A stretch of 64,000 bases of DNA, taken from the NCBI RefSeq assembly GCF_013368755.1, contig NC_049565.1, positions 1,054,001 through 1,118,000 of the forward strand, written 5' to 3'. Positions 34,038 to 45,351 of the stretch are shown piece by piece. The position numbers and the translations under genes are program-made. Origin of the DNA: Talaromyces rugulosus (lineage: Eukaryota > Ascomycota > Eurotiomycetes > Eurotiales > Trichocomaceae). Position 1 is the first letter of the stretch. The number at the start of each line of letters is the position of its first letter. A model generated the notes under the pieces. It had not been told where the DNA came from. It made no database searches and saw nothing but the letters and a program-made list of their open reading frames with translations.

Positions 34038-34092
34038 CCACCTCGGACAACCGTTCCTTGGAGACTTGTTCTTGTGACAATGAGTCATATCC
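33142..34092. other. Intergenic stretch with homopolymer runs
   Basis: It is the upstream region of the ABM-domain gene and the 3' flank of the membrane protein gene. It holds a T12 run at 33449-33460 followed by a run of about 15 G, and an A29 run at 34006-34034. No gene is seen. Confidence 0.6.
34006..34034. repeat. Run of 29 A
   Basis: An uninterrupted A-tract lies just beyond the stop codon of the membrane protein gene, which is transcribed in the other direction. Confidence 0.9.
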
Positions 34093-34890
34093 TCAAGGAT
34101 GCTTTGACGCCATGGCAAACTGTTCAGCTTCCATGTTGTACATCTTGCGTTTCTTCACGACACTGAGCTCAAAAAGATGTCCCGCGACGGCAGAAATACC
34201 CATGATGACCTCAAGACCAATAAGCACACTCAAGAGGATGAAGCTTGCACGGCTCTCTTTGCAGATTGTGGAAAACCCCGAAGGAGCACTCAACGGACCG
34301 CCATTCAAACTGGTCGCGTTGACGCTGCCTATTGATTGCCACTTGCAGCTCCAGGAATGAATGGTTTCGCTCGTGGTAAATCCGGTTGGGTGTGGCGAGG
34401 CTGGGAGATGAATAGCAAAGGCTACACAGGTGGTAGCAGTGATCAGGCCGGACACGGCGACAGCGGAGGCCATAATATTGAGTTTGTGTGTGCGAGGACG
34501 GGGCTGTTTGATGCTAAGTAAGTATCTTTTTTTTTCAAACTGAGTGTAGGTTAAACTAAGTTTGCTTACCGAAGGTAAAAGTGCCGTAATTATGTATATG
34601 AGGGATTGAAAGGAGATGAGAACTCCGCCTGCAACCAGGCCACTGGTCCCCCGCGTATCCAGATTCAAAGGCCAAAGAGGTAACCCCACCAAGTCATACC
34701 ATTGTGTATCGTTGTAGTGGCGCATGGTGGAAGTCGCACAGGCAAAACCTGCGATTGCTGTCACGAAAATTGTGCCTGCAATTCCGAGGCGAATGCGATG
34801 AAGAATTCGCGACCTGGCAAGATAAATCGACTCTTGCTCGTCGAAATCATTGGCCGGACTGACGGTGACAGAAGAAGTTACAGAAGCCAT
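34093..34890 (-). CDS. Four-helix membrane protein of unknown function
   Basis: It is 265 residues in a single open frame. Four hydrophobic segments are visible: around IAGTIFVTAIAGFACA, SGLVAGGVLISFQSLIYII, MASAVAVSGLITATTCVAF and ASFILLSVLIGLEVIMGI. The loop between helices three and four is long, with two cysteines (WSCKWQ and TICKES). The layout resembles fungal MARVEL-like or other tetraspan proteins of the cell periphery, but I recognise no family. A stretch at 34517-34573 has intron-like ends (GTAAGC...CTTAG), but removing it would break the frame, so I kept the frame open. Confidence 0.6.
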   Translation of the reverse strand: MASVTSSVTVSPANDFDEQESIYLARSRILHRIRLGIAGTIFVTAIAGFACATSTMRHYNDTQWYDLVGLPLWPLNLDTRGTSGLVAGGVLISFQSLIYIITALLPSVSKLSLTYTQFEKKRYLLSIKQPRPRTHKLNIMASAVAVSGLITATTCVAFAIHLPASPHPTGFTTSETIHSWSCKWQSIGSVNATSLNGGPLSAPSGFSTICKESRASFILLSVLIGLEVIMGISAVAGHLFELSVVKKRKMYNMEAEQFAMASKHP

Positions 34891-36162
34891 TATAACACTG
34901 AATTTCTTTTTTCAAAAGAGAGAATAGTGCGTATTAATCGAAAAGAGAGAGTACCAGAAGGTAGATTATAGTGAGTGATAAAAAGAAGAGAAGAGAATGA
35001 ACCAAGATGCTAACCAGAGCAATCTTGCGGGAAATCGAAGTAAGTTGATAAAAAAAAAATAGGAACCAAAACAATGATTGCAATGCAGTTCAAGGATATG
35101 CGCTCTTATTATAACTGGCAGCTTGTTCAATCGCCCATACGTAGCATGCCTAAGCGCTGGCGGCGCATCAGTTGATCCTATACATAGACCACGCCAAGTG
35201 TTTTGGGAAAAGAGTGGCACCGAATAGCACCCCGCAAACCCAGTAAGATTCGGAATGTCTAGATTGTCCATTAGCAGGCTCAAAAGTGAGACGGTTTCAA
35301 TCGGCCAACCAGGGGATCGAAAGCGGCCAGACCAGCTGCTAACGCTGCGTTGCTCCTGCACATCATGAGCAAAAATAGGAAAATCAAGACATTCCGAACA
35401 TGATAGGCCAGCCATCGAAGCGCCTATCTTGAAGGGGGCCTGGTGATTGGCGTGCATTGGTGCAAGCGCTGTGATTGTGAACAAAGATGCAGCTCAGCGC
35501 TTATAGATGTCCGTCTCGGAATAGTGATTGGCTGCTGCTATTTTTAGCATGCAGCCATGCAGTTCAAAGCCAGCCAATAGCGACCGACATATTGATTTTA
35601 ATAGAGCTTGGATCACTATGCATAGAAAACTTTAAACTTTATCATCTTCACAACATTGTTAGTACAGTAGTACGCAGTAAAGCTGGGAGGATTACCTAGA
35701 CCAGGGGTTCTCTTGGTATTGCTCGTCAATTCCACACAAAACTTGAAGCCTTTGTGCTTGACGCAAACATGTAGCAAATTTCCTTTGCCTTTTTTTCTTT
35801 TTCTTTTTCAGTTTTTATTTTTTATTTTATCTTGTTTTTTTCTCTTCTTTTTTTTCTTTCCTCCATAGTCTACGCTTGTGTGCCCATCGATGAGGCGCTT
35901 TGCCCTTGTCCTCGTTTCATTGTCTTTGTTAATAAAGAGCTTTGGAAACGTAAGGTTCAAGAAAAAGCCATTCTCATAAATCATTGTAGTAACAAATAGA
36001 AAAATGAGTATAATACTTTTGTTAGGTTCCCTGCAGCCTATTTTCTCATCATCAAGACATCAACTGCGTTCAAAATCGCCAACAATTCCACCACGTTGGT
36101 TAATCTGGTGAATCAACTTGCTTCTCAAGAAAAAAAGTCAAAGTCGAAACCGGTATTGAAAA
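34891..36162. other. Intergenic, no convincing gene
   Basis: It holds the upstream region of the membrane protein gene, then T-rich sequence (35780-35870) leading to the F-box gene. An open frame of 172 codons on the minus strand at 34966-35484 has no recognisable domain, and I do not support it. Confidence 0.45.
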
Positions 36163-37025
36163 ATGTCGTCATCTGCCGAGCGAGTCTTTCGGATCTATGA
36201 GCTTACCGAGCTCATACTCCTGGAATTAGACTGCCCTGTTGAAATAACCCGTGCTCAGAGTGTTGGCCGTTACTGGAGAAATGTCATTCAGACATCTTCG
36301 GCCCTTGCTAAGGTTTGTTGGTACCTGCCACATGATAATATTTTCGATCTATACAGATACAAATTGAACCCTATGTTCGACCGTATCGGAGTTACACCGC
36401 TGCTTGGAGTCATGAGCGGTCGTGGCGATATTGATTTCTATGAGTGCTTCTACAATAGGCCTGGGCCGTGGAAAAACATGCTAGCCACACAGCCCCCTTG
36501 TAAGCGCATGAAAATCATTTATTACTGTAGACTGGGATGGTCTAGGCGATTGTAAGTAGTCGTCGTCTCTTTCAAGTTGAACCATTCAAAGCTAATTGTG
36601 TAACTAGGGTGTACACCATCGAATCAACAAAGGAATATCTCCTTATGGGCGACGTCATGGTTATTATAGAGCAAATTGGACGGTGGCGCGAGGGTCGCGA
36701 AACCTTAACATATTCTCTCGATAGAAGAAATCTGATGTCATTAAGAGTTGACGAGTCCAATTTCCAACCTCAAGATTTTGATAGTATGTCGCAGATCATT
36801 CCAGACGACGACGTCGCCATTAAAGTCTTGGTCAATGACGCCCAGGGACGCCTTGGCCCTGCATTTTCGCTTCAGCGCTACTACCTAGACACAAATCTAG
36901 GCAAAATTGCTAAAGGTACCAGTAGGAATTTTCATGACCTAACTTCCCACGAGGTTATACACTACGATAAGAATTTGTATCTGCGGGACGGTTCGTTACA
37001 GGTTTCGCACATAAGATATTTTTGA
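36163..37025 (+). CDS. F-box domain protein
   Basis: There are two exons, 36163-36551 and 36608-37025, about 268 residues. The first 50 residues, with ELTELILLEL, RAQSVGRYWRNVI and ALAKVCWYLP, are the F-box pattern common in fungi, which binds Skp1 in SCF ubiquitin ligases. The rest has no known substrate-binding repeat and resembles the many orphan F-box proteins of ascomycetes. The target is unknown. The splice (GTAAGT...AACTAG) joins SRRL to VYTIES in frame. Confidence 0.75.
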
Positions 37026-37453
37026 AAAAGGAGAATATTTAGGCGCTAAGGGCCATTGATCGGGATATTTAGAAAACACAAGGAAAGAAGAATTTAGATA
37101 CAAATTATTTTCCCTCTTCGGTTTTTACATATTATTAAATAGAAAAGCTAAATGCCATATTTAGAGATCACAGCAAAGAGGGTTTCTATATAACGTTTTG
37201 TCATATCAGCATTTAGTTGTTGTTAATTGTACAGCGTTGTGCCTAGGTCGATGTTTTCAACTCCGACCAAAGGGAGTATGCAGCGAGACTCGAGTCCAAC
37301 TTTTGATGAATTCAACATTACGAACCACAACAATTTTTTATTGATGTCTATTGGCAATTCAACCCAACTAGATCCTCTCGATATTATATAAAAACTACAT
37401 ATACATGTAATGTCCGATATAAGAATATCGATTAACGAGTACACGTAGTTGTT
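37026..37453. other. Short intergenic gap, no gene seen
   Basis: It holds the convergent 3' flanks of the F-box gene and the SDR gene. AT-rich. Confidence 0.5.
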
Positions 37454-38682
37454 TTATTTTGGGAGACTACCCATCGCCAACCCAGCATCTAAAAATGGTG
37501 GTAAGCAAAGTAATTTTAACATAAATATTAGTAACTCACCAACTATCACTTCCTGTCCAGTCATGGAGCTGTTTTGAGCGAGATTTATGTATACATTGGC
37601 ACAATCTTCGAGGGAAGTCTACAAGTGTATCACTGTTAGTATTGTTTTGGTGTAGTGCATGACTTGAAGAAAGCTTACCTCTTGCTTCAGTGCAGCCTTC
37701 TCCTTCATATTGTTGATCGCTGTCTCGCCATACTGGTTTCCCTTTCCTTGGTGTCAGCTGCTGTCCCAAAAGATAAGGATTGGGGAGAAAGATTCCTACC
37801 CATTCAGTAAGCAAAAGACCCGGCAAGACTGCATTTACGCGGATCTTAGGTCCGAGGCAGAATGCAAAATGCTTCATGAGATGCAAGCCCGCGGCTTTGG
37901 TGACAGAGTAGCCCATGCTACTTCCTCCAGTCAAGGTACCCTGTAATAATATAATAACATATTAGCTCTTCTGCAGAACTTGGCGGGGGAAGATCATTTA
38001 TCGAGTGGCTGTACCGCAATCGATGAAGTCAACAGGTAAACTCCTCCGTCGGCGTTCTGTTCCAAGATTGGCTTTGCTGCTTGCATGAGTTGCAAATGGC
38101 TCATCACATTTGCTTGCCAGCACTAGAGGAAGCGAAAAAAAAATACACGTTATTTTCATTATCCCAAAAGTCAATCCCAATTCGACATAACTTTTGACAC
38201 TCACCCTATTCCACTCGTCAAGAGACAAGTCATATATATCACCTGGTTTTGCAAATCTTGTCCAACCTGCGTTGGCGATAATAATATCCAAGCCACCTAG
38301 CTCTGAAACGGTTTCTTTGACGAGTCGCTCATTGTCTTCGGCGGCTGTTGCGTCCTTTAAAGAATACATTTGTTAGTAACTTTATCAATTGAGTGTGATT
38401 GTACAAGAGGAGGAAAAATTGAGATATTACCCCCTTGATAATATGAACTTTAACAGAGTATTTCTCTTGTAAACTGTTGGCCAAGGCCTTGGCCGAGTCG
38501 ACGTTGGAATAATAGTTGATGGCAATATTAGAGCCGTTTTCTGCGAATTTCTCACAGACAAGAGCACCAAGTCCTCTTACAAGGAAAAATTAATTAGTCT
38601 TGAACTCTCTCGATCTATATCAGGATATTCACCGTGAACCAGCCGTCACCAGGACATTTTTGCCTCGTAGCGAGTAAGGCAT
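37454..38682 (-). CDS. Short-chain dehydrogenase/reductase (first)
   Basis: There are eight exons on the minus strand, about 265 residues. It starts MPYSLRGKNVLVTAGSRGLGA, in which TAGSRGLG is the NAD(P)-binding turn; the first Gly of the classical TGxxxGxG is Ala. DIIIANAG is the NNAG-equivalent, TSSIA holds the catalytic Ser, and YSVTK the Tyr-Lys pair. LPGLLLTEW lies near the end, and the last exon gives AGLAMGSLPK. Every junction was placed by frame and GT-AG signals; the exon from CWQANVMSHLQLMQ to TSSIA has no long frame of its own. It would oxidise or reduce a secondary alcohol or ketone. It is the left-most member of a group with the genes at 39290, 40377 and 41537. Confidence 0.85.
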
Positions 38683-39289
38683 CTTTGAAAGATTTCTATT
38701 GATCTGACTGAGCAGGGACGAAGGAAAATAGAATGATAGCCTGTTGTGTTGGATGCTTTTTTTTTCTTCGTCTCACTCCCGGTTATTTATGATATCAAAC
38801 TATATGGCTAACAGAGCAGCAAAAGAAGACAGCCGAGGTCAATTCTTGTGTCAAGTTGAGTTGAATTATGCGAATATCCGAATAGTTTCACGTCAGGTTA
38901 TGGTTACATCTCGGGCTCCACTACCCCACCTGTGCCGCAAGAACCCTAATCGCGGAACCGCAACAGCCGAGCGGAACCCCATTGCCCTGGGTTCAACCGG
39001 ACGAGCTATTATGAGGAATACCATTGATGGTAAGTAAATAATATTGATCCTAAGTTTATTGATCAAAAGTGAAAAAATGATCACAAGGCTATACTGCGGA
39101 TAGAGAAGACATCGAAGCTACTACATATATAACCTTCTGCATCCGCAATATCAAACAATACGTCATATTGGATTTATCATAAACCTAGGTTCGCAAGAAA
39201 GAAAGAAAAAAAACTGCTACGGCGTTTTGCATGTATTATTCCCCAGTAAAAGATTAACCAAAGACACTGAAAAATAAATGTACACAATG
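38683..39289. other. Upstream region of the SDR gene, no gene seen
   Basis: About 600 bases hold the SDR promoter and the 3' flank of the AhpD-like gene. No supported open frame. Confidence 0.5.
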
Positions 39290-39948
39290 CTAATCATCCT
39301 CATCCGGAACCTTGCAGTCAAACCCATTGAGAATCGTAGAAACATAACTATAAAACGCAACAACCTGCACCAGCCCAGCGGCAGTATCCTTGCCAATCGG
39401 GTTTGCTACAGCATCCCATTTCTCCTGAGAAAGTGGACCGGCCTTGCCGACAAGCTCATCTGCCAGCGCATACACGGACTTTTCATCATCTGTGAACGTT
39501 GCGGGGCATTCCCCGCGCAAAATGGCGTGAAACTCTTCTTCCACTAATCCCCGGTCGAGAGCGAGGAGTCTGTGCCCATATAGCTCATATGCAGCTTTGA
39601 ATTTGGCGCCGGTCACGAGAACCGCGATCTCGCGGTGTTTTGGAGCAAGGCCTGGTAGTTGAGAGACTGCCTTGGCCATGCCGAGGAATTGTTTGCCAAC
39701 AATGGGGATATGGAGATGTGCTCCGAATGGACCGACAAAGCGGCCGTCTTTTGTTATATAGATTCCCTTTCTAGAAGTTATATAGGTAACGTTTTTTTTT
39801 AGTAACTATGTTTTTTAGGGGCCGGTATTTTAGGACAAGAAACTAACCCGGTTCCATATTTAGTGGTCGTGTATGCATACAACTCGTCATACAGGGATTT
39901 GGCATCTCCATCAAGCTCACTGGGGTATAGTAGTCCGAGTCTATTCAT
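39290..39948 (-). CDS. Carboxymuconolactone decarboxylase/AhpD-like protein
   Basis: There are two exons on the minus strand, about 190 residues. It starts MNRLGLLYPSELDGDAKSLY and splices after KYGTG to KGIYITKDG. The CMD core reads VGPFGAHLHIPIVGKQFL, LPGLAPKHREIAVLVTGAK, then KAAYELYGHRLLALDRGL and EKSVYALADELVGKAGPLS. The AhpD CxxC pair is absent (AAYELYGH occupies that place), so this is the CMD side of the superfamily rather than a peroxidase partner. Family members decarboxylate gamma-carboxymuconolactone in aromatic catabolism, though many fungal copies have unassigned roles. ATG 39948 is used. It starts divergently from the SMP-30-like gene. Confidence 0.8.
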
Positions 39949-40376
39949 TTTGACGAATATCAATGTGCCGTTTGAGATAATTGAAGTTGAGGGTTTATGA
40001 TGTGTCAAATGAGCAATGAATATAGATTAGTTAAACGGCAACGTTGTAGTTGGTATTTATAAGGTTCGCACTGACCTGTCTGTATACTGTACCCTGGAAA
40101 CAATATTCCTTCACATGAGGAAATGTCCGTTACCCGCATTATCCGTAAATTTAGGGTTCGTAGAAAGGTTCAATTAATTTTGCCGGCGTGCATAAAGAAT
40201 AGCTGCAAAATGCGGGGATCCATGTCTAAAAGAGATTGTCACACGTATACAAATGCCAGACATACGTCACAGGACCAGTTATATCAATGATACAAGTCCC
40301 CCCTCATTTAAAAAAGGAAAAAAAAAGCAACTCTGTGCCAAACTACCCATTCTCAACGAATACCATTACATCAACC
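39949..40376. promoter_or_regulatory. Divergent promoter between CMD-like and SMP-30-like genes
   Basis: These 428 bases serve both starts. I see no defined operator. Confidence 0.5.
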
Positions 40377-41417
40377 ATGGAAGAAACAAAAGCCACAGAA
40401 ATCGCGTCTTTCCCTCCTAATTACCTACTCGAAAACATCGTTGTTCGACACGATGGATCAATAATCATCACCGCCTACAATCAGAGAGAGCTGTACTACC
40501 TGACAAACCCAGACCTGGGTCCAGTGAAACCTCGCCTCATCCACACGTTTGAGCACTATCCCACAGGTATCGTTGAAGGACAGCCTGACGTGTTCTACAT
40601 ATCCACGATTACGATCATGCGAGACAAAGACGAAAAGGGGCCATGTCGGTTGTACAAACTGGACATGCGCAAGTTCAAGTCTGACAAATCCCCTATACCA
40701 GAACTTTTTCTCACGTTCCCTGCCGAGGCGCGCGGGCTAAACGGGTCCTGCGCGTTATCTCGATCAGTGTTTTTACTCGCAGATTCATGGTCAAGCCAAA
40801 TCTGGCGCGTTGATATCCCAGAAGAAGGAAAAGGAGGAGGCCCACCATCAGTGAGAAGCTGGCACAAACACGACATGATGGACCGAAGTACAGATCCGCG
40901 AAAAGCCGACGTCCCCGGAGTCAACGGCATAAAATACCATTCTGGCACGCATCACGTATACTTTACGACTACATCGCAAACCATCTTCGCCAGCATCAAG
41001 GTCAACCCTGACACGCTGGAGTCCATTGGCGATCCTGTCGAGGTGACAGATCGGTGGATGTGGGCGGACGACTTTATCATCGACGAGATCGCCAATGTTG
41101 CATACGTCACCACGCACCGGCAAAACAGTATTGAGCAGATCGATCTCAAAACCGGTGCGCAGCGGACCTGCATTGGGACGCCGGTCAGACCGGATTTACT
41201 GCTGGGCCCTACGTGTGGCGCGTGGACTCAGAATCCAGAGGATCATGGCCGTCGTGCGTATTTTTTAACTGAAGGAGGCCATATGAATCCGTACGAGGGG
41301 GTTTTTAGGAATGCCAAGGTCCTTCGTGTTGAGTTTTCTGATGCTGGTCGCAGCAGTACGGGTCTAATAGGGACACTATACCAGTGGTTTCAAATGGCCA
41401 AGTCTGTGTTTAATTGA
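40377..41417 (+). CDS. SMP-30/gluconolactonase-like beta-propeller hydrolase
   Basis: It is a single exon of 346 residues from ATG 40377 (CAACC context); the frame is open to 40236 but those 47 codons look like leader. Repeated blade patterns are visible: NIVVRHDGSIIITAY, LSRSVFLLADSWSSQIWRVDI, VNGIKYHSGTHHVYFTTTSQ, WMWADDFIIDEIANVAYVTT and NSIEQIDLKTG. These place metal-ligand candidates in the Asp/Asn of the ADDF and GVNGIK stretches. There is no signal peptide. Members hydrolyse lactones, some with calcium. With a CMD-like and an SDR gene beside it, lactone opening in a small catabolic route is a fair inference. It ends tail to tail with the Zn2Cys6 gene. Confidence 0.78.
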   Translation: MEETKATEIASFPPNYLLENIVVRHDGSIIITAYNQRELYYLTNPDLGPVKPRLIHTFEHYPTGIVEGQPDVFYISTITIMRDKDEKGPCRLYKLDMRKFKSDKSPIPELFLTFPAEARGLNGSCALSRSVFLLADSWSSQIWRVDIPEEGKGGGPPSVRSWHKHDMMDRSTDPRKADVPGVNGIKYHSGTHHVYFTTTSQTIFASIKVNPDTLESIGDPVEVTDRWMWADDFIIDEIANVAYVTTHRQNSIEQIDLKTGAQRTCIGTPVRPDLLLGPTCGAWTQNPEDHGRRAYFLTEGGHMNPYEGVFRNAKVLRVEFSDAGRSSTGLIGTLYQWFQMAKSVFN

Positions 41418-41536
41418 TTGTCTTGAGCATCATATTCGTTATAGTAACTTGATCATGTCCTGATAATGTCAATGCAATTTTGTACATATATGAACACATA
41501 AGCACAAACATTTCTTCAATCGTATACAAAGCCAAC

Positions 41537-43276
41537 TCAGTGTACAGGCGGCGCAGTTGCAAAAACCCAGTCTAGATCTTCCGGGCACCAAGCCCTAAAA
41601 TCAAATGAAAAGTCCGTGTCATTTCCCGACGGCAGCATCTGTGGCACTTCAACCGCTGGTGGCATTGCCACCGAAGATGCATTCGTGGGAGGAAGAGGAG
41701 GAGACTCAAGGTCCTCAAGAATATCCAAATACGACACTTCCTTTTCCTTCTTCTGCTTCATAGCCCGAATCAAAAGCTGTAGCACGGAAAAGGCCTCGGA
41801 GATGGTTCTACTAGGGTATCGATCCTTGATCAAATTAATAGTCTGGATAGTATAATGCAAATCGCCCAGGGCGTCGACAGAGTCCATGGAAATTAAAACA
41901 CAGCAGAACTGAAATAGAGTGCTGAGCATGTTCCACCATGCCTGGCCCTTTTCAGCGAGCACGGTGGCTGCCTGTACGGCGGCATTACCGATGGATATAA
42001 TTTGTTGCGAGTGTGCTCGTTGGATGATGTTAACCTCGTTATTGACTCGGATCCGTCGGTGCAGGCAAAAACACACATCTGCCGTGAAGAGGGTCAGATA
42101 TGGATGTTCTTTCGTCTTGTAGGCCTTGACAGCCTCAAACAGATCCGTGAGATGCTCCACGTCGCTCTCAGACCCAGCTGTCCCATCCGTCAAGGGAAGA
42201 AAACAGCCCAAATAGGTTAGAATTGCGGCATTGCTCTCATCATGACTTGCATAGGGGAATTTCCTGGTGACGCCATGAAGAATTACAGGCGTGCGGCCCA
42301 GTTCATGGGATATCAACCTGTTTCCCGCACATGCCATCCAGAACAAGCTTCCGCAGGCTGTAGAGTTCCACATGCCGGGATAGTTGTCGAAGCCGCTCTC
42401 CTTGTGCAGTCCCAGTGACTCGGCCGTGTGCATGGCAGAGCAGCTGGCAAGCCAAGTGGTATGCGGCGTTGCCGTTGCCCGGAGGTATAGCGAACGGAAA
42501 AATAGAGCTGCGAGAAAATCGATACTCGGGTTGTTGAGAATCGCTTGATCTGTCAAGATGCTCTCGGCGTGTCGAACAATGTGAATCTCGGGTTGTATAT
42601 TACTCGTCAACGTGAGGATGGACGACATGCCAATGATGCCCCCGATAAGCGCCTCAAACGGCAGGCCCTGTGAGGTACCTGTGAAATGCTTCTCGGTTCG
42701 ATCGATCAGAGCATCAAAATCCAAGAATCCACAAGCAGGAAAGTCCACTGCAAAGAATGCCCGGATGTAGCCCTTGGCCATGTCCAGCGTGACCATAGTA
42801 CACAGCGTATCACCCACGCGGCATTGCGGCTGGTCTCTAACCTGCAGATTCCACACCAGAGGCTGCATCTGAGGCAACAAGTCGGATTGCAGCTGAAGCC
42901 CGAGATATCTCGGAAAGGCCTCTAGGGAGTGCCTCCCGATGTACCTTGCTGGCTGGTCCATGAACAAGTCTTCATTACTGCTGCTGCCTTGCATAGAGTC
43001 CTCTGGGGTCGACAGAGCCTGCAGTGAACTGTCACGAAGAAGGCTCTCCCCTCCGTGCAAGGCCGTCACCTGTTTCGTAGGCACATCGGTAGATAATACG
43101 TCCTTCTGCGTGGAAGTCTCTCGGACACGTCGTTGCTGACGATAGCCACAGGGATAGCCGTATCCATAGCAAGTGTCACATGGATAAGCACCATTGCACT
43201 TTCTCTTTCGACTGGAACACGAGATGCAGGCTTGGCGCGTGCGTAGCCGCTTGGTCCCGGGTGCTTGTTGCGCCAT
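41537..43276 (-). CDS. Zn2Cys6 transcription factor (first)
   Basis: It is a single exon of 579 residues. The binuclear zinc cluster is at residues 17-43 with cysteine spacing 2-6-5-2-6 (C17, C20, C27, C33, C36, C43), preceded by a basic run (KRLRTRQ). The middle homology region of the fungal-specific factor domain follows, with SLYLRATATPHTTWL, HTAESLGLHKESG and FWMACAGNRLISHELGRTP. It is nuclear and DNA-binding by family. It lies beside the SMP-30-like gene and is the likely local regulator of the 37.4-41.4 kb group; this is inferred from position only. Confidence 0.9.
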   Translation of the reverse strand: MAQQAPGTKRLRTRQACISCSSRKRKCNGAYPCDTCYGYGYPCGYRQQRRVRETSTQKDVLSTDVPTKQVTALHGGESLLRDSSLQALSTPEDSMQGSSSNEDLFMDQPARYIGRHSLEAFPRYLGLQLQSDLLPQMQPLVWNLQVRDQPQCRVGDTLCTMVTLDMAKGYIRAFFAVDFPACGFLDFDALIDRTEKHFTGTSQGLPFEALIGGIIGMSSILTLTSNIQPEIHIVRHAESILTDQAILNNPSIDFLAALFFRSLYLRATATPHTTWLASCSAMHTAESLGLHKESGFDNYPGMWNSTACGSLFWMACAGNRLISHELGRTPVILHGVTRKFPYASHDESNAAILTYLGCFLPLTDGTAGSESDVEHLTDLFEAVKAYKTKEHPYLTLFTADVCFCLHRRIRVNNEVNIIQRAHSQQIISIGNAAVQAATVLAEKGQAWWNMLSTLFQFCCVLISMDSVDALGDLHYTIQTINLIKDRYPSRTISEAFSVLQLLIRAMKQKKEKEVSYLDILEDLESPPLPPTNASSVAMPPAVEVPQMLPSGNDTDFSFDFRAWCPEDLDWVFATAPPVH

Positions 43277-44208
43277 GATCGATATCGCTCGGGGGCCAAA
43301 TTAAACAAGTGGTTTTTTTTTTTAAACAGATGATTTCAGAAAGAAAGAGAAGAATAATTCATCCGCATTCGCCAGGTTCCCCGGACGGACAGACAAAAAA
43401 GGGCACAGACGAGTGGAGAAAAAGAGCGGGAATCGGCTTGCGAAAGAACAAAGAAACGCGTTTACGACTGCGAATCAAAATCCAAGAAACCGTGGATAAA
43501 CTTGTCAGAACTTAATGTCTGGACACTTCGCTAGTACCCCGCAAAGAGGCAAAAGTCTGGGGTAGACAACAAAGACCGCCCATCGTCAAAACATATCGTA
43601 TGATGGTGGCATCTTTGTCACAACATCGTCACGACATCCATCGCGGGGGAAAATGCCGCGTTGCAAGGGTTTCCATTGGATAGCTGCCACATTGAGCTGA
43701 AATTGAAGCCCGATGAGTACCCTGCGACTGCATGCATGCATTCCGCCTCCAATAATGCGTACAGAATTTGCGTGCTAGAGTTGGTCTGAGGACCGCAAGC
43801 GTCGGGTATTGCGGCAGTTGTTACAGTTGTCCAATAGATCCTTTCCGTTGGAGTTGGCTCGGAAAGCTGTTTCTTTGTTCCGGAGCATGTTTATGCTGTG
43901 GTACCTCGAATAGCAGTGCCCGTTTTGTATGTTGTCTGAATGAATAGCCATTGTTCGGTTGTCGGCCCAAGTCCGGTAATTCGGATACATCATATAATTT
44001 TGAAGGAGTACATAGTAGTGAGTGCAGTTAGTACACGCATGCAGCAGACTCGAAATCCAGGTTTCTTAAAGTAGTACGTATAAACCAAAACTCCGGTCAT
44101 TATTCCAATTCCAACCAGCTTTAAACTCATCGCCAAACGCCAACACTCGACCAAAATCCAGACGTAGCCCAGAAATTCAAAATGACACAAAAAGAATATC
44201 CAAGTCGT
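43277..44208. other. Intergenic, no gene seen
   Basis: It holds the promoter of the Zn2Cys6 gene and the 3' flank of the Mis12 gene. Short open frames here are not recognisable. Confidence 0.55.
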
Positions 44209-45351
44209 TCATTGCTTCTCATTAAGCATATTGCCCACGCTCTCGAGGGCTTTGGCCTCGGCACTGGCAATTTTTCTTCCGGGAATAACCGTATTGCCAT
44301 CACCAAAGGCGGGTTGTCCGGATCGTTCCAGGTGAATTCTAATCCTACTGTCGATGTAATCTTGTCTCTCGTCGCGCTTATTCTGGCCTTCTGGAGCGGT
44401 GTTTGGCAAAGAACGTAACTGTTCCCGTAGTTTCTCGGTCATAGTGTGTAACGCTGGCAGCTGGGATAGAACGAAATCTGTGTTTGTAGTGAGAGACTGG
44501 TTCTGACCCACGCGAAGAATGTCCGCAGCTGGGCCAGAGGTAAGGAAGCCCAGACTGGGGAGTCCTTGGCTTGCAGCGGTTGTGTTTTGGTTGTCGGTCT
44601 GTTTCGTATTTGCTTCTTGTGCAGTTGAAAGAATAGTGCGTAACTGGGTGATGACAGCTTCGTTTTGAGCGGATTCACGACGAAGCGCTTGCTGAAGTTT
44701 CCGTGTCTCTTGTAATTTCTTTCGTTGTAGGCTGATGGATTCCGGCGTGGGGGTATCAGGGTTCTTCTTAGAAAAGGACAGACTCTGTACGCAATCGCGA
44801 ATTAGCCATTGTACTTTGCAATAATAAAAAAACCGAAATGTCGAAATACCTCATAATGCGCCAACTTCATGTGGTTGACGATATCATCAGGCACCGTCAG
44901 GATGTTTCTCAGGACATAAATTTCGAATTTGTCAAACGACCTGTCGACCGAGGATTCAAACAGGGTTTCCAGCTGGTGCAATCCATTTTCTATCTCCACT
45001 CTCGCTTCAGGATACTCAATGTTCCCATCTGCATCCGTGTCTGGTATCGTCGACGCGTTGGCAGCATGGCTGAATCCGAGGCGTTCGGGCGGGGTGTTGA
45101 GAAGACCCGTTTCAAGGCTGGATATGGCTTGGTAGATGAGATTGTTGATTGAGTTGATTATGTCGTCGATCAAGGACTATATATCAGCGCATATATCGTA
45201 TTAGCATATGCTGTTCTGTCGCGCGAGCTTTTTCCTGTGAGGTTTCTCTAAATGTCACCCCGCAAGGTAAAACACAAGAGATTCGCAATTGACTTACAAG
45301 AGGGGTGTAGCTGAGATGCTCGGTGAGCAAAGAATTCGACGCATCGCTCAT
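44209..45351 (-). CDS. Kinetochore protein Mis12/Mtw1
   Basis: There are three exons on the minus strand, about 310 residues. Exon one encodes MSDASNSLLTEHLSYTPL and splices to SLIDDIINSINNLIYQAI, the conserved N-terminal head of the family (LTEHLxYxPxSLIDDIINxIN). The next exon has the coiled-coil part with LHQLETLFESSVDRSFDKFE, YVLRNILTVPDDI and KLAHYE. After the last intron comes a coiled coil with LQRKKLQETRKLQQAL and QLRTILSTAQ. The Mis12 complex links the centromeric chromatin to the Ndc80 microtubule-binding complex. It is head to head with the CENP-X gene at 45832. Confidence 0.9.

Noticed and set aside
34966..35484. 172-codon open frame on the minus strand
   Set aside because: It shows no family motif or convincing exon structure; it is probably a chance frame.
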